Assembly (NCBI GenBank): GCA_963785155.1
Contig: CAWAUB010000010.1
Location: 1-64,000 of the forward strand
Length of the DNA stretch: 64,000 bases
Source of the DNA: DASUSH01 sp963785155
GTDB lineage: Bacteria; Actinomycetota; Thermoleophilia; Solirubrobacterales; 70-9
Reading direction: 5' to 3'
Positions 57,161 to 64,000 of this stretch are shown here, piece after piece (the stretch's first letter is position 1; each line of letters opens with the position of its first letter). The notes beneath the pieces are model-generated. The model was not told the origin of the DNA. It made no database searches and saw nothing but the letters and a program-made list of their open reading frames with translations. A program made the translations under genes and the position numbers.

Positions 57161-58864
57161 GTGGTCGTCGGCGCGCTCCTCGTGGGAAGCATCGTCGCGG
57201 CCCTGATCGTCTGGTCGGCCGAGCGCGACGACGCCCAGCGGGCCAACGAGGCGCTGGCGCGGCAAGCGGCAGTCGTCGCTGAGCGAACCGTTGAGCTCAG
57301 CGGCGCCAGCCTGCGCGGCGGCGAGGGGGTGCTGCGCGCAGGGGGTCCGATGCCCGAGCGCGGGTTCCGCCGGTACGCCCGGGACATCGTCACGACGACG
57401 CCATTCCCCGGTCTCGGATGGTCGCAGCGCGTTCCGGCCCGCGAACGGCGTGCATTCGAGAACGTCATCCACCGCGCGATCTCCGAGCCGCGGCCGCCGA
57501 CGGAGCGCAATCCGGAAGGCGACCTCCGCCCGGTCGCCCGGCATAAAGGCTCCTACCTGCCGATCCGGCTCGTCCATCCGAAGGACGGCCCCGGGCGCAA
57601 GTTCATCGGCGTCGACCTGCTCGCCGAGCCCACCCGAGGCGCCGCCGTGCGCGAGGCGCGTGATACTGGCCGACCGGCGATCACGACGCCACTGGTGACC
57701 CTCTCGGGCGGCGATCCCGCGGTCAACGTCGTCGACCCCGTCTACCAGCCCGGTGCCGCCACCCGCACCCTGAGCCAGCGCCGACTCGCCCTGCGCGGGG
57801 TGCTCTCAGGAGCGATCCCGGCCGATTCGATCCGAGCCGAAATCGACCAGCAGCTCGGCGCCGATCTGGACGTCGCCATCACCGACGGGGAGATGCCCCT
57901 GCTCGCCGCCCAGGGCACGAGCACCGAGGGCACGACAGCCATGGTCGACGTCCTCGGTCGCCCCTGGACGGTCCGGGTCGCCGACATCGAGGAACCGGCG
58001 GCCTTCGCACCGCTGGCAGTCGGTGCGATCGGCGTGACGCTCGCGGCGCTCGTCGCGGCGCTCATCGCCCTCGCCAGCCGACGCGAGCAGCTGCTCGCGA
58101 GCGAGCGGGACGTCGCCGCCGCTGAGGCGACGACCCAGCGCGAGACCGCAGCGACGCTGCAGGAGGCCCTGCTGCCGCCGAGCCTGCCGGAGATCCCGGG
58201 CGTCGCCACCGCCACGGCCTACCGGCCCGGGGCTGCCGGCCTCGAGGTCGGGGGCGACTTCTACGACCTGTTCGAGAACGGGGCGAGCCGCAGCTGGACA
58301 GCCGCGATCGGCGACGTCTCGGGCAAGGGGGCGCCGGCCGCGGCGCTCACCGCGCTCGTCCGCCACACCATCCGCGCCTTCGCCGAGCAGGGGCCAGCCA
58401 CCGCGGTCATGGAGGTCAACCGGGCGATCCTGCGTGAGGAGCGCGCGGGAACGTTCGCGACGCTCTGCGCGGCAACCCTTAGTAGGACGCGTTCGGGAGG
58501 TCTTGAGATCGCCATCTCGGTCGCCGGCCACCCGCCGCCGCTCGTCGTTCGCGGCAGCGGCGAGGTCCAGCCCATCGCGCCAAACGCACCTCTTGCCGGC
58601 GTCATGGACGAAATCGACGCCACGACGACCGAGCTGACCCTCGAGCCCGGCGACACGCTCTTTCTGTTCACCGACGGCCTCACCGAAGCCCGCACGCAGG
58701 AGTCCGGCCTGTTCGGGGAAGAACGACTGCGCGAGGCGCTCGGAGAGCTCGCGGGCGAGCCGCCCGAGGCGCTCGTGGCGGCGGTGCTCGAGCGCGCCGC
58801 GGAATTCGCTCCCGGCTTCCCCGACGACGACGTGGCGATCCTCGCGATCCGGCCGGTCCCGTGA
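57161..58864 (+). CDS. Membrane-anchored SpoIIE-type PP2C phosphatase with CHASE-like sensor
   Basis: 567 residues. Helix one (VVVGALLVGSIVAALIVWSA) is followed by an extracytoplasmic sensor, CHASE-like (LSGASLRGGEGVLRAGG to about 270; GLGWSQRVPARERRAFE). After helix two (FAPLAVGAIGVTLAALVAALIAL) comes a PP2C/SpoIIE domain (LQEALLPPSLPEIPGV; EVGGDFYDLFENG; AAIGDVSGKGAPAAALTALVR; FLFTDGLTEAR; FPDDDVAILAI) with the metal-binding Asp residues. Such proteins dephosphorylate anti-sigma antagonists, so partner-switching control of a sigma factor is likely. GTG 57161 is the first start in frame. A one-base gap near 57155 could instead join it to ATG 57128. It overlaps the next gene (GTGA). Confidence 0.88.
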   Translation: MVVGALLVGSIVAALIVWSAERDDAQRANEALARQAAVVAERTVELSGASLRGGEGVLRAGGPMPERGFRRYARDIVTTTPFPGLGWSQRVPARERRAFENVIHRAISEPRPPTERNPEGDLRPVARHKGSYLPIRLVHPKDGPGRKFIGVDLLAEPTRGAAVREARDTGRPAITTPLVTLSGGDPAVNVVDPVYQPGAATRTLSQRRLALRGVLSGAIPADSIRAEIDQQLGADLDVAITDGEMPLLAAQGTSTEGTTAMVDVLGRPWTVRVADIEEPAAFAPLAVGAIGVTLAALVAALIALASRREQLLASERDVAAAEATTQRETAATLQEALLPPSLPEIPGVATATAYRPGAAGLEVGGDFYDLFENGASRSWTAAIGDVSGKGAPAAALTALVRHTIRAFAEQGPATAVMEVNRAILREERAGTFATLCAATLSRTRSGGLEIAISVAGHPPPLVVRGSGEVQPIAPNAPLAGVMDEIDATTTELTLEPGDTLFLFTDGLTEARTQESGLFGEERLREALGELAGEPPEALVAAVLERAAEFAPGFPDDDVAILAIRPVP

Positions 58865-59550
58865 ACGAGAGCATCTGCGCAGGGATGCGGGCCGGCGTCG
58901 CCTATGCGGTCGCGGCGGGCGTGCTCGGCATCTCCTACGGCGTCGTCGCCGAGCCCGTCCTGGGCGGCGCCGCGACGATCGTCTTCTCGGCCATCGTCTT
59001 CGCCGGCGCCGCCCAGTTCGCGGCGACCGCGGTGCTCGGCGCCGGAGGCGGAGCGCTCGCCGCGATCATCGCCGGCCTCCTGCTCAATGCCCGCTATGGG
59101 CCGATGGGGGTTGCTCTCGCGCCGTCCCTGCGCGGACGGGCCTGGCGGCGCGCCGCGACGGGCCAGGCGATGATCGACGCCTCCTGGGCGATGGCTCATC
59201 GGGGAGAGGGCCGTTACGACCCCGCCTTCATGGTCGGGGCCACCCTCCCCTCCATCCCGGCCTGGATCGGCGGGACAGCGATCGGGGTCCTCGCCGGCGA
59301 CGTGATCGGCGACCCCGAGGCGCTCGGTCTCGACGTCCTCTTCCCCGCCTTCTTCCTCGCCCTGCTCGCCTCCGAGCTGCGGACCAAGCGCGGACGCGGC
59401 GCGGCCGCGATCGGCGCCGCGATCGCCCTCGTGCTGACCCCATTCACGCCGCCGGGGGTACCGATCTTGGCGGCTTCAGTAGGCGCATTCCTCGGCCTGC
59501 GTGGGCCCGGCCGAACCGGACGCGAAGCGGAGGATTCGGACGGTGTCTGA
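58861..59550 (+). CDS. azlC: AzlC-family branched-chain amino acid exporter subunit
   Basis: 229 residues with about six membrane helices (AGVAYAVAAGVLGISYGVVA; TIVFSAIVFAGAAQFAATAVLGAG; LLNARYGPMGVALAP). FAGAAQFAA and LLNARYGPMG are AzlC hallmarks. With AzlD it exports branched-chain amino acids or analogues. It starts at GTG overlapping the phosphatase stop. The last 12 residues (GRTGREAEDSDGV) are encoded by the inserted palindromic repeat at 59511-59539, which extends the gene over the azlD start. Confidence 0.9.
   Translation: MNESICAGMRAGVAYAVAAGVLGISYGVVAEPVLGGAATIVFSAIVFAGAAQFAATAVLGAGGGALAAIIAGLLLNARYGPMGVALAPSLRGRAWRRAATGQAMIDASWAMAHRGEGRYDPAFMVGATLPSIPAWIGGTAIGVLAGDVIGDPEALGLDVLFPAFFLALLASELRTKRGRGAAAIGAAIALVLTPFTPPGVPILAASVGAFLGLRGPGRTGREAEDSDGV
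59511..59539. repeat. Dispersed palindromic repeat, copy 4 (azlC 3' end)
   Basis: 29 bases, identical to the reverse complement of the copy at 35243-35271. CCGAA/TTCGG arms flank the shared core. It is translated in frame as the last residues of AzlC. Confidence 0.85.
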
Positions 59551-59855
59551 AATCTGGGTCACGATCGGCGTGCTCGCCGTCGGCACCGCCCTGATCCGCG
59601 CCTCCGGCCCGGTCATCCTCGGCGGCCGTGAGCTCCCGCAGCGGGTCATGGACGTGATCGCGCTCCTCGCCCCAGCGCTACTCGCGGCGCTGGTCGTGGT
59701 CGAGACCTTCACCGGGACCCGACCAGACCCTCGAGATCGACGCCCGCGCGCTCGGCCTCGCGGCGGCGGCAGGCGTCCTCTACGTCCGTGACTCGATGCT
59801 GCTCGCGGTGGGCGCGGCCGCTCTCACCGCAGCCCTGGCGCGGGCGATCTTCTAG
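59543..59855 (+). CDS. azlD: AzlD-family small membrane subunit (one frameshift)
   Basis: About 103 residues, four helices. SEIWVTIGVLAVGTALIRASGPVILGG (with the AzlD RASGPVI motif) and VMDVIALLAPALLAALVVVETF are in the first frame. A break near 59722 separates them from ALGLAAAAGVLYVRDSMLLAVGAAALTAALARAIF in another frame, ending at 59855. The GTG start overlaps the azlC stop, as expected for the pair. Partner of AzlC in amino acid export. Confidence 0.85.
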
Positions 59856-60694
59856 GGCATCGCTGTCGCCTGGGTCTCCACGGCGGCTCCCCCGCCGCCC
59901 CGGCCGCCAGCCGGGTCGCTCGAGAGCTTGTGGGCGATATAGACGGGGATGATCGAGAGGAGGATCACGAACAGCGCGATGACGTAGACCTCCGGCAGGT
60001 TGTTCGGGCGCGCGAAGTTTTCGAAGAACCAGATGGGCAGGGTGTCGGCGCCGCCGACCGTGAACGTCGTGACGACGATCTCATCGAACGAAAGCGCGAA
60101 CGAGAGCAACGCGCCGGCGACGATCGCGCCTCGCATGTTCGGCAGGGTGACGCGCAGGAACGTCTGCCATGGCGGCGCCCCCAGGTCCGCGGACGCCTCC
60201 GCGAGGGATCCGGAGGTTCGCCGCAGCCGCGCGACCACGTTGTTGTAGACGACGACGATGCAGAAGGTCGCGTGGCCGACCACCACGGTGTACAGGGAGA
60301 GGTTGAAACCAAAGATCTCGACGAACGTCGAGTTGAGAGCGAGCGCCGTGACGATCCCCGGGAGGGCGATCGGGAGCACGACGAGGAACGAGATCGTCTC
60401 GCGGCCGAAGAACCGGTGTCGGGCAACGGCCATCGCCGCGAGCGTGCCCAGGATGAGCGCGACCGCGGTCGCGGCAGCCGCAACCTTGACCGAATTCCAG
60501 AGTGCGTCCCGCGCGCCCGTGTTGTCGATCGCCTTGCCGACCCAGTCGAGCGTGAAGCCAGGGGGCGGCCATTCGAGGGTCGACGAGGACGAGAACGCGT
60601 AGACCGCCACCATGATGAGCGGGATGTAGATGAAGGCGAGGATGGCGGCGACCGCCACGCGCAGCGCCCATCGCGATGTCGGCGAGAGCCTCAT
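59852..60694 (-). CDS. potC: ABC transporter permease, PotC-type
   Basis: 280 residues with six helices, beginning RWALRVAVAAILAFIYIPLIMVAVYAFSSS. The cytoplasmic EAA loop is in LAEASADLGAPPWQTFLRVTLPNMRGAIVAGALL. FALSFDEIVVTTFTVGG is characteristic of PotC-like spermidine/putrescine permeases. The Gly-rich tail (GGRGGGGAAVETQATAMP) is unusual. The start overlaps the potB stop (ATGA), so the two permeases are coupled. Confidence 0.9.
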   Translation of the reverse strand: MRLSPTSRWALRVAVAAILAFIYIPLIMVAVYAFSSSSTLEWPPPGFTLDWVGKAIDNTGARDALWNSVKVAAAATAVALILGTLAAMAVARHRFFGRETISFLVVLPIALPGIVTALALNSTFVEIFGFNLSLYTVVVGHATFCIVVVYNNVVARLRRTSGSLAEASADLGAPPWQTFLRVTLPNMRGAIVAGALLSFALSFDEIVVTTFTVGGADTLPIWFFENFARPNNLPEVYVIALFVILLSIIPVYIAHKLSSDPAGGRGGGGAAVETQATAMP

Positions 60695-61563
60695 ATGTGC
60701 TCGAACGCCCCGAGCCGGCGCGCGATGGCCAGGTAGATGATCATCACGATGATCGGCACCAGCGAGAACGCCGCGGCGAGCGGCAGGTTGGTCTGGTAGT
60801 TCGTGTAGATGAAGTTGCCGATCAGGTTGGTCTTCGAGACCAGCAGCGGCGTGAAGATGTCGCCGAGGGACAGGGAGAACGTGAAGATCGAGCCGGCGAC
60901 GAGCGCCGGGAACACGAGCGGCATGATCACCCGGCGGAAGGTCTGGGTCGCCTTCGCGCCCAGGTCCTCGGACGCGGACAGGAGCGAGTTCGGGATCCGC
61001 TCGAGGCCGGCGTAGATCGGGATGATCATGAACGGCAGCCAGAGGTAGGCCAGCACCAGGAATATCCGGACCAGGTCGTCGGTCGGAGCCAGCCCGATCG
61101 AGCCCAGGAGCCCGCCGCTCGACATGATCGTGCGCCAGACGTAGACCTTGACCAGGTAACCAGACCAAAGCGGCATCAGGACGGCGACGACCAGGGCCCC
61201 CCTGACCCGCGGTGACGCCACCTTCGCCATGTAGAAGGCGATCGGGAACGCGAGCAGTGCGTCCACGACGGTCACCGCCGCCGCGATGCCGACGGTCCGC
61301 CCGATGATGGCGCGGTTCGTCGGCTCCGTGAAGAGCGTCTCGAAGTTGTCGAGCGTGAACGACTTCTCGAGCTCCTGGCTGAGCTCGCCGACGCTCCAGA
61401 AGCCGGTGATCAGCAGGATCGCGAGCGAGCCGAGATAGCCGACCACCAACCACGCGATCGGCCCAGACAGAAGCGCCCCCACCTGGAGGTGGGGGCGGCC
61501 GTGGAAGAGGCCGGCGAGCCGTCGGCTCACCGACCTCTTCGGGGCTGCTACGCCCGCTTCCAC
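60691..61563 (-). CDS. potB: ABC transporter permease, PotB-type
   Basis: 290 residues, six helices. LQVGALLSGPIAWLVVGYLGSLAILLITGFWS starts the domain, and NSLLSASEDLGAKATQTFRRVIMPLVFPALVAGSIFTF contains the EAA loop contacting the ATPase. MPLWSGYLVKVYVWRTIM is typical of PotB. It lies between the binding protein gene (12 bases) and potC (overlap), so all four genes form one operon on the minus strand. Confidence 0.9.
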   Translation of the reverse strand: MEAGVAAPKRSVSRRLAGLFHGRPHLQVGALLSGPIAWLVVGYLGSLAILLITGFWSVGELSQELEKSFTLDNFETLFTEPTNRAIIGRTVGIAAAVTVVDALLAFPIAFYMAKVASPRVRGALVVAVLMPLWSGYLVKVYVWRTIMSSGGLLGSIGLAPTDDLVRIFLVLAYLWLPFMIIPIYAGLERIPNSLLSASEDLGAKATQTFRRVIMPLVFPALVAGSIFTFSLSLGDIFTPLLVSKTNLIGNFIYTNYQTNLPLAAAFSLVPIIVMIIYLAIARRLGAFEHI

Positions 61564-61575
61564 GGTCCGTCTGTA

Positions 61576-62769
61576 CTAGCCCTTCACCTCGTTCCAACCC
61601 TGGACCCACTCGTCGTAGGTCTTGCAGTCGGTGTTGCCATCACCGCAATCGGAGACGGGGGTCTTCCAGAACTCGATCTGGTCGAAGAACTCCTCGTCGT
61701 CGGCGTGGTAGATGTCGCAGTGCTCCTTGTCCGCGGTCAGCGCGCACGACTTCTCGTTCGCTGGCGCCTCTCCGAACCACTCGGCCACGGCGGCGTTCGC
61801 CTCCGGGCTGATGATGTGGTTCATCCACGCGTACATGCAGTTCGGGTTCTTCGCTTCCGAACTGAGCATCCACGTGTCCGACCAACCGGTCGCGCCCTCT
61901 TCGGGCAGCACGACCTCTTCCTTCGATCCGTCCGCGTTCAGCAGGTTGGCAATTACCTGCCACGTCGTGCCGACCTCGAGGTCGTCGTTGGCGAACGCCT
62001 GGATCTCCTTGGTGTAGTCGGACCAGTACTCGCCGATGTGCTCGTTCTGCTGCTTCAGCAGCTCGATCGATGCGTCGAACTGCTCCTGATTGAGCTCATA
62101 CGGATCCTCGATCCCGAGGTCCGGCTGATGCTCGCGCAGGTACAGCGCCGCGTCGGCGATGTAGATCGGGTTGTCGTACGCCGTGACCCGACCGCTGTAT
62201 TCGGACGCGTTGTCGAACACGACATCCCACGACTTCGGCGGCGGGTCGACCGACGCCGGGTCGTACATGAGCAGGTTCGATCCACGGCCGTGCGGCACGC
62301 CGTAGTTCTCGCCGTCGAACGTGTTGTACTCGGTGTCCTTGAGGGCATCGAACACGTCCGCGTAGTTCGGGATCAGGTCGGTGTTGACCGGGACCACGTC
62401 GTCGCCCTCATAGAGCCGGCCGGTCGCGTCGCCCGATGCCGAGACGCCGTCGTACTGACCGGTCCGCATCAGCTGCACCATCTCGTCCGAGGTGTTGCCG
62501 ATCTTGACGTTGACCTGGCAGCCCGTCTCCTTCTCGAAGTCGGTCACCCAGTCGACCTTCGGGTCGGTCGACCCGTCCTCCACGTAACCGGCCCAGGCGA
62601 CGAGGTTCAGCTCGCCCTCGTTCTCGCCCAGCTCGGTCAGCGCCTCAGAATCCGAGCCGCCGCCGCTGTCATCTTCGTCGTCCGAGCCGCAGCCCATGAC
62701 GAAGATGAACATCGCCAGACCGGCCAGGATCATCAATGCAACCCTGGGGTTGGGTCCTCTCTCGCGCAC
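61576..62769 (-). CDS. potD: Extracellular solute-binding lipoprotein, polyamine-type
   Basis: 397 residues. Lipoprotein signal ALMILAGLAMFIFVMGCGSDDEDD, with Cys in the lipobox VMGC. ELNLVAWAGYVEDG, VDWVTDFEKETGCQVNVKIGNTSDEMVQLMRTGQYDGVSASGD and VPHGRGSNLLMYDP follow the PotD/PotF pattern. Additional C-terminal cysteines (KSCALTADKEHCDIY; VSDCGDGNTDCKTY) may form disulfides, unusual for the family. It likely captures a polyamine or related cation. The GTG start shares a base with the ATPase stop. Confidence 0.88.
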   Translation of the reverse strand: MRERGPNPRVALMILAGLAMFIFVMGCGSDDEDDSGGGSDSEALTELGENEGELNLVAWAGYVEDGSTDPKVDWVTDFEKETGCQVNVKIGNTSDEMVQLMRTGQYDGVSASGDATGRLYEGDDVVPVNTDLIPNYADVFDALKDTEYNTFDGENYGVPHGRGSNLLMYDPASVDPPPKSWDVVFDNASEYSGRVTAYDNPIYIADAALYLREHQPDLGIEDPYELNQEQFDASIELLKQQNEHIGEYWSDYTKEIQAFANDDLEVGTTWQVIANLLNADGSKEEVVLPEEGATGWSDTWMLSSEAKNPNCMYAWMNHIISPEANAAVAEWFGEAPANEKSCALTADKEHCDIYHADDEEFFDQIEFWKTPVSDCGDGNTDCKTYDEWVQGWNEVKG

Positions 62770-63779
62770 TACTTGCTCCTCTCCTCAGCGATGGGGACCA
62801 TGTGCTCGGCCCTCCATCCGATGGTTATCTCCTGCCCCTGGCGCCCGTCGTCCTCGGGGTTTCCCTCGACGTTCTGGCGGACCACCTGGAGCTCTCCTCC
62901 TGCGTCCAATTGGACCCAATAACGGGTCAGCATTCCCGCGTACGCGATGTCGCGGACCCGTCCCTCCTCTATGTGAAGACCGTCTCGCGACGCGCCGTTC
63001 TCGAGCAGGCGGATCTTCTCCGGCCTGATCGTGTAGCGGTGGCCGTCGCGCTCGACGACGTTCGAAACGCCGACGAAGTCGGCGACGAAGGCGTTGGCCG
63101 GATGCTCGTAGACCTCGATCGGCGTGCCCACCTGCTCGATCCGGCCGTCGCTGAAGACCGCGATCCGGTCCGACATCGTCAGGGCCTCCTCCTGGTCGTG
63201 GGTCACGTAGACGAACGTGATCCCCACCTCGGTCTGGATCGCCTGGAGCTCGATCTGCATCTGCTCGCGCAACTTCAGGTCGAGCGCGCCGAGCGGCTCG
63301 TCGAGCAGGAGCACCTTCGGCCGGTTGACGATCGCCCTCGCGAGCGCGACGCGCTGGCGCTGGCCGCCGGAGAGCTCCTCGGGCTTGCGCTCCTCGTAGC
63401 CCTCGAGGCGGACGAGCTCCAGCGCCTCGTGCGCGCGCTTCGCCCGATCCTCGCGGTCCACCTTCTTCACCTTCAGCCCGTACTCGACGTTCCGTGCCAC
63501 CGTCATGTGCGGGAAGAGGGCGTAATCCTGGAAGACCGTGTTCACGTCCCGGTCATAGGGCGGCAACCGGCTGACGTCGGCCCCCCCGAGCTCCACGGTT
63601 CCCCGGTCGGGATCCTCGAACCCGGCGATCATCCGCAGCGTCGTCGTCTTCCCCGACCCCGAGGGCCCGAGCATCGTGAAGAACTCGCCCGACTCGACCT
63701 CGAGATCGATGCCGTCGACGGCGACGACGTCGCCATAGACCTTCCGTAGCCCGCGGAGGGCTATCTCGGGTTCGCTCAC
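62769..63779 (-). CDS. potA: ABC transporter ATP-binding protein, PotA-type
   Basis: 336 residues. It has Walker A LGPSGSGKTTTLRMIAGFE, Q-loop VFQDYALFPHMTV, signature LSGGQRQRVALARAIVNRPKVLLLDEPLGALD, and the H-loop in YVTHDQEEALTMSDR. The C-terminal TOBE domain (YTIRPEKIRLLENG; WVQLDAGGELQVVRQN) is typical of the PotA/CysA group. It starts at GTG overlapping the stop of the aldehyde dehydrogenase gene, which places that gene first in the operon. Confidence 0.92.
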   Translation of the reverse strand: MSEPEIALRGLRKVYGDVVAVDGIDLEVESGEFFTMLGPSGSGKTTTLRMIAGFEDPDRGTVELGGADVSRLPPYDRDVNTVFQDYALFPHMTVARNVEYGLKVKKVDREDRAKRAHEALELVRLEGYEERKPEELSGGQRQRVALARAIVNRPKVLLLDEPLGALDLKLREQMQIELQAIQTEVGITFVYVTHDQEEALTMSDRIAVFSDGRIEQVGTPIEVYEHPANAFVADFVGVSNVVERDGHRYTIRPEKIRLLENGASRDGLHIEEGRVRDIAYAGMLTRYWVQLDAGGELQVVRQNVEGNPEDDGRQGQEITIGWRAEHMVPIAEERSK

Positions 63780-64000
63780 TTCAGGATGCGTATCAGTTTC
63801 TTGTTGACGAACTCGTCCATGCCGTACTTGCCGAGCTCGCGGCCGAAGCCCGATCGCTTGACGCCGCCGAAAGGAAGCTCGACGCCGTCGAGGAGGACGC
63901 CGTTGACGAAGACCATCCCCGTATCGAGGCCGTCGGCCACGCGCTGCGCCTGCTCGGGATCGTCCGAGAAGACGTAGGAACCGAGGCCGAACGGGGTGTC
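63776..64000 (-). CDS. Aldehyde dehydrogenase, C-terminal end (partial)
   Basis: Only the last 74 residues lie in the window. TPFGLGSYVFSDDPEQAQRVADGLDTGMVFVNG, ELPFGGVKRSGFGRELGKYGMDEFVNKKLIRI is the ALDH C-terminus and closely resembles succinate-semialdehyde dehydrogenases. The stop overlaps the potA start (GTGA), which suggests a joint polyamine uptake and degradation operon. The catalytic Cys lies outside the window. Confidence 0.85.
   Translation of the reverse strand, partial: DTPFGLGSYVFSDDPEQAQRVADGLDTGMVFVNGVLLDGVELPFGGVKRSGFGRELGKYGMDEFVNKKLIRILK

Overview
The window is high-GC bacterial DNA with the gene content of a deep-branching actinobacterium, most likely class Thermoleophilia (Solirubrobacterales or a relative). 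This is inferred from the kgd-type E2/E1 fusion, c-di-AMP riboswitches in front of cell-wall hydrolases, a UbiA-type phosphoribosyltransferase, paired acyl-CoA dehydrogenases, GTG/TTG starts and many short intergenic gaps. No rRNA, tRNA, CRISPR array, phage or transposase was seen. No gene-free stretch exceeds about 300 bases.

Layout. 0-10.5 kb: a cell-surface polysaccharide region with two GT4 glycosyltransferases, an O-antigen-ligase-type membrane protein, a small anchored surface protein, two secreted clan GH-A glycosidases, a WbaP-type sugar phosphotransferase, a TetR regulator and a secreted protein. 10.5-21.5 kb: DEAD-box helicase, quinone oxidoreductase, a GH15 trehalase/glucoamylase, a sugar epimerase with a PfkB kinase, citrate synthase and small unknown proteins. 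21.5-28.4 kb: an HD-GYP response regulator, two acyl-CoA dehydrogenases, a GNAT protein, a second GH15 enzyme and a UbiA-family enzyme. 28.4-35.2 kb: a lipid region with an alkyl-DHAP-synthase-like FAD enzyme, an FNR/2Fe-2S reductase, a membrane desaturase and a two-domain fatty acyl reductase. 36-43.5 kb: a lipoyl-E2-E1 2-oxoglutarate dehydrogenase locus followed directly by 2-oxoglutarate:ferredoxin oxidoreductase (KorAB). 43.5-55.4 kb: amine oxidase, sugar dehydrogenase, a candidate small RNA, aconitase, an SDR and a penicillin acylase. 55.4-57 kb: two c-di-AMP riboswitches, each heading an NlpC/P60-like gene. 57-64 kb: SpoIIE-type phosphatase, AzlCD exporter and a polyamine-type ABC transporter next to an aldehyde dehydrogenase.

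How it fits together. Citrate synthase, aconitase, the 2-oxoglutarate dehydrogenase and KorAB give much of the oxidative TCA branch in one window. The desaturase, its reductase, the fatty acyl reductase and the alkyl-DHAP-synthase homologue together suggest ether-lipid or fatty-alcohol synthesis. The polyamine transporter, together with the aldehyde dehydrogenase, suggests polyamine uptake and catabolism.

Caution. About one third of the genes, including housekeeping ones (aconitase, KorB, 2-oxoglutarate dehydrogenase), need one or more single-base frame corrections to give a normal protein. This looks like uncorrected sequencing error more than gene decay. Coordinates of such genes are given for the repaired gene and each break is placed approximately. 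Several starts are hand-counted and may be off by one or two bases.
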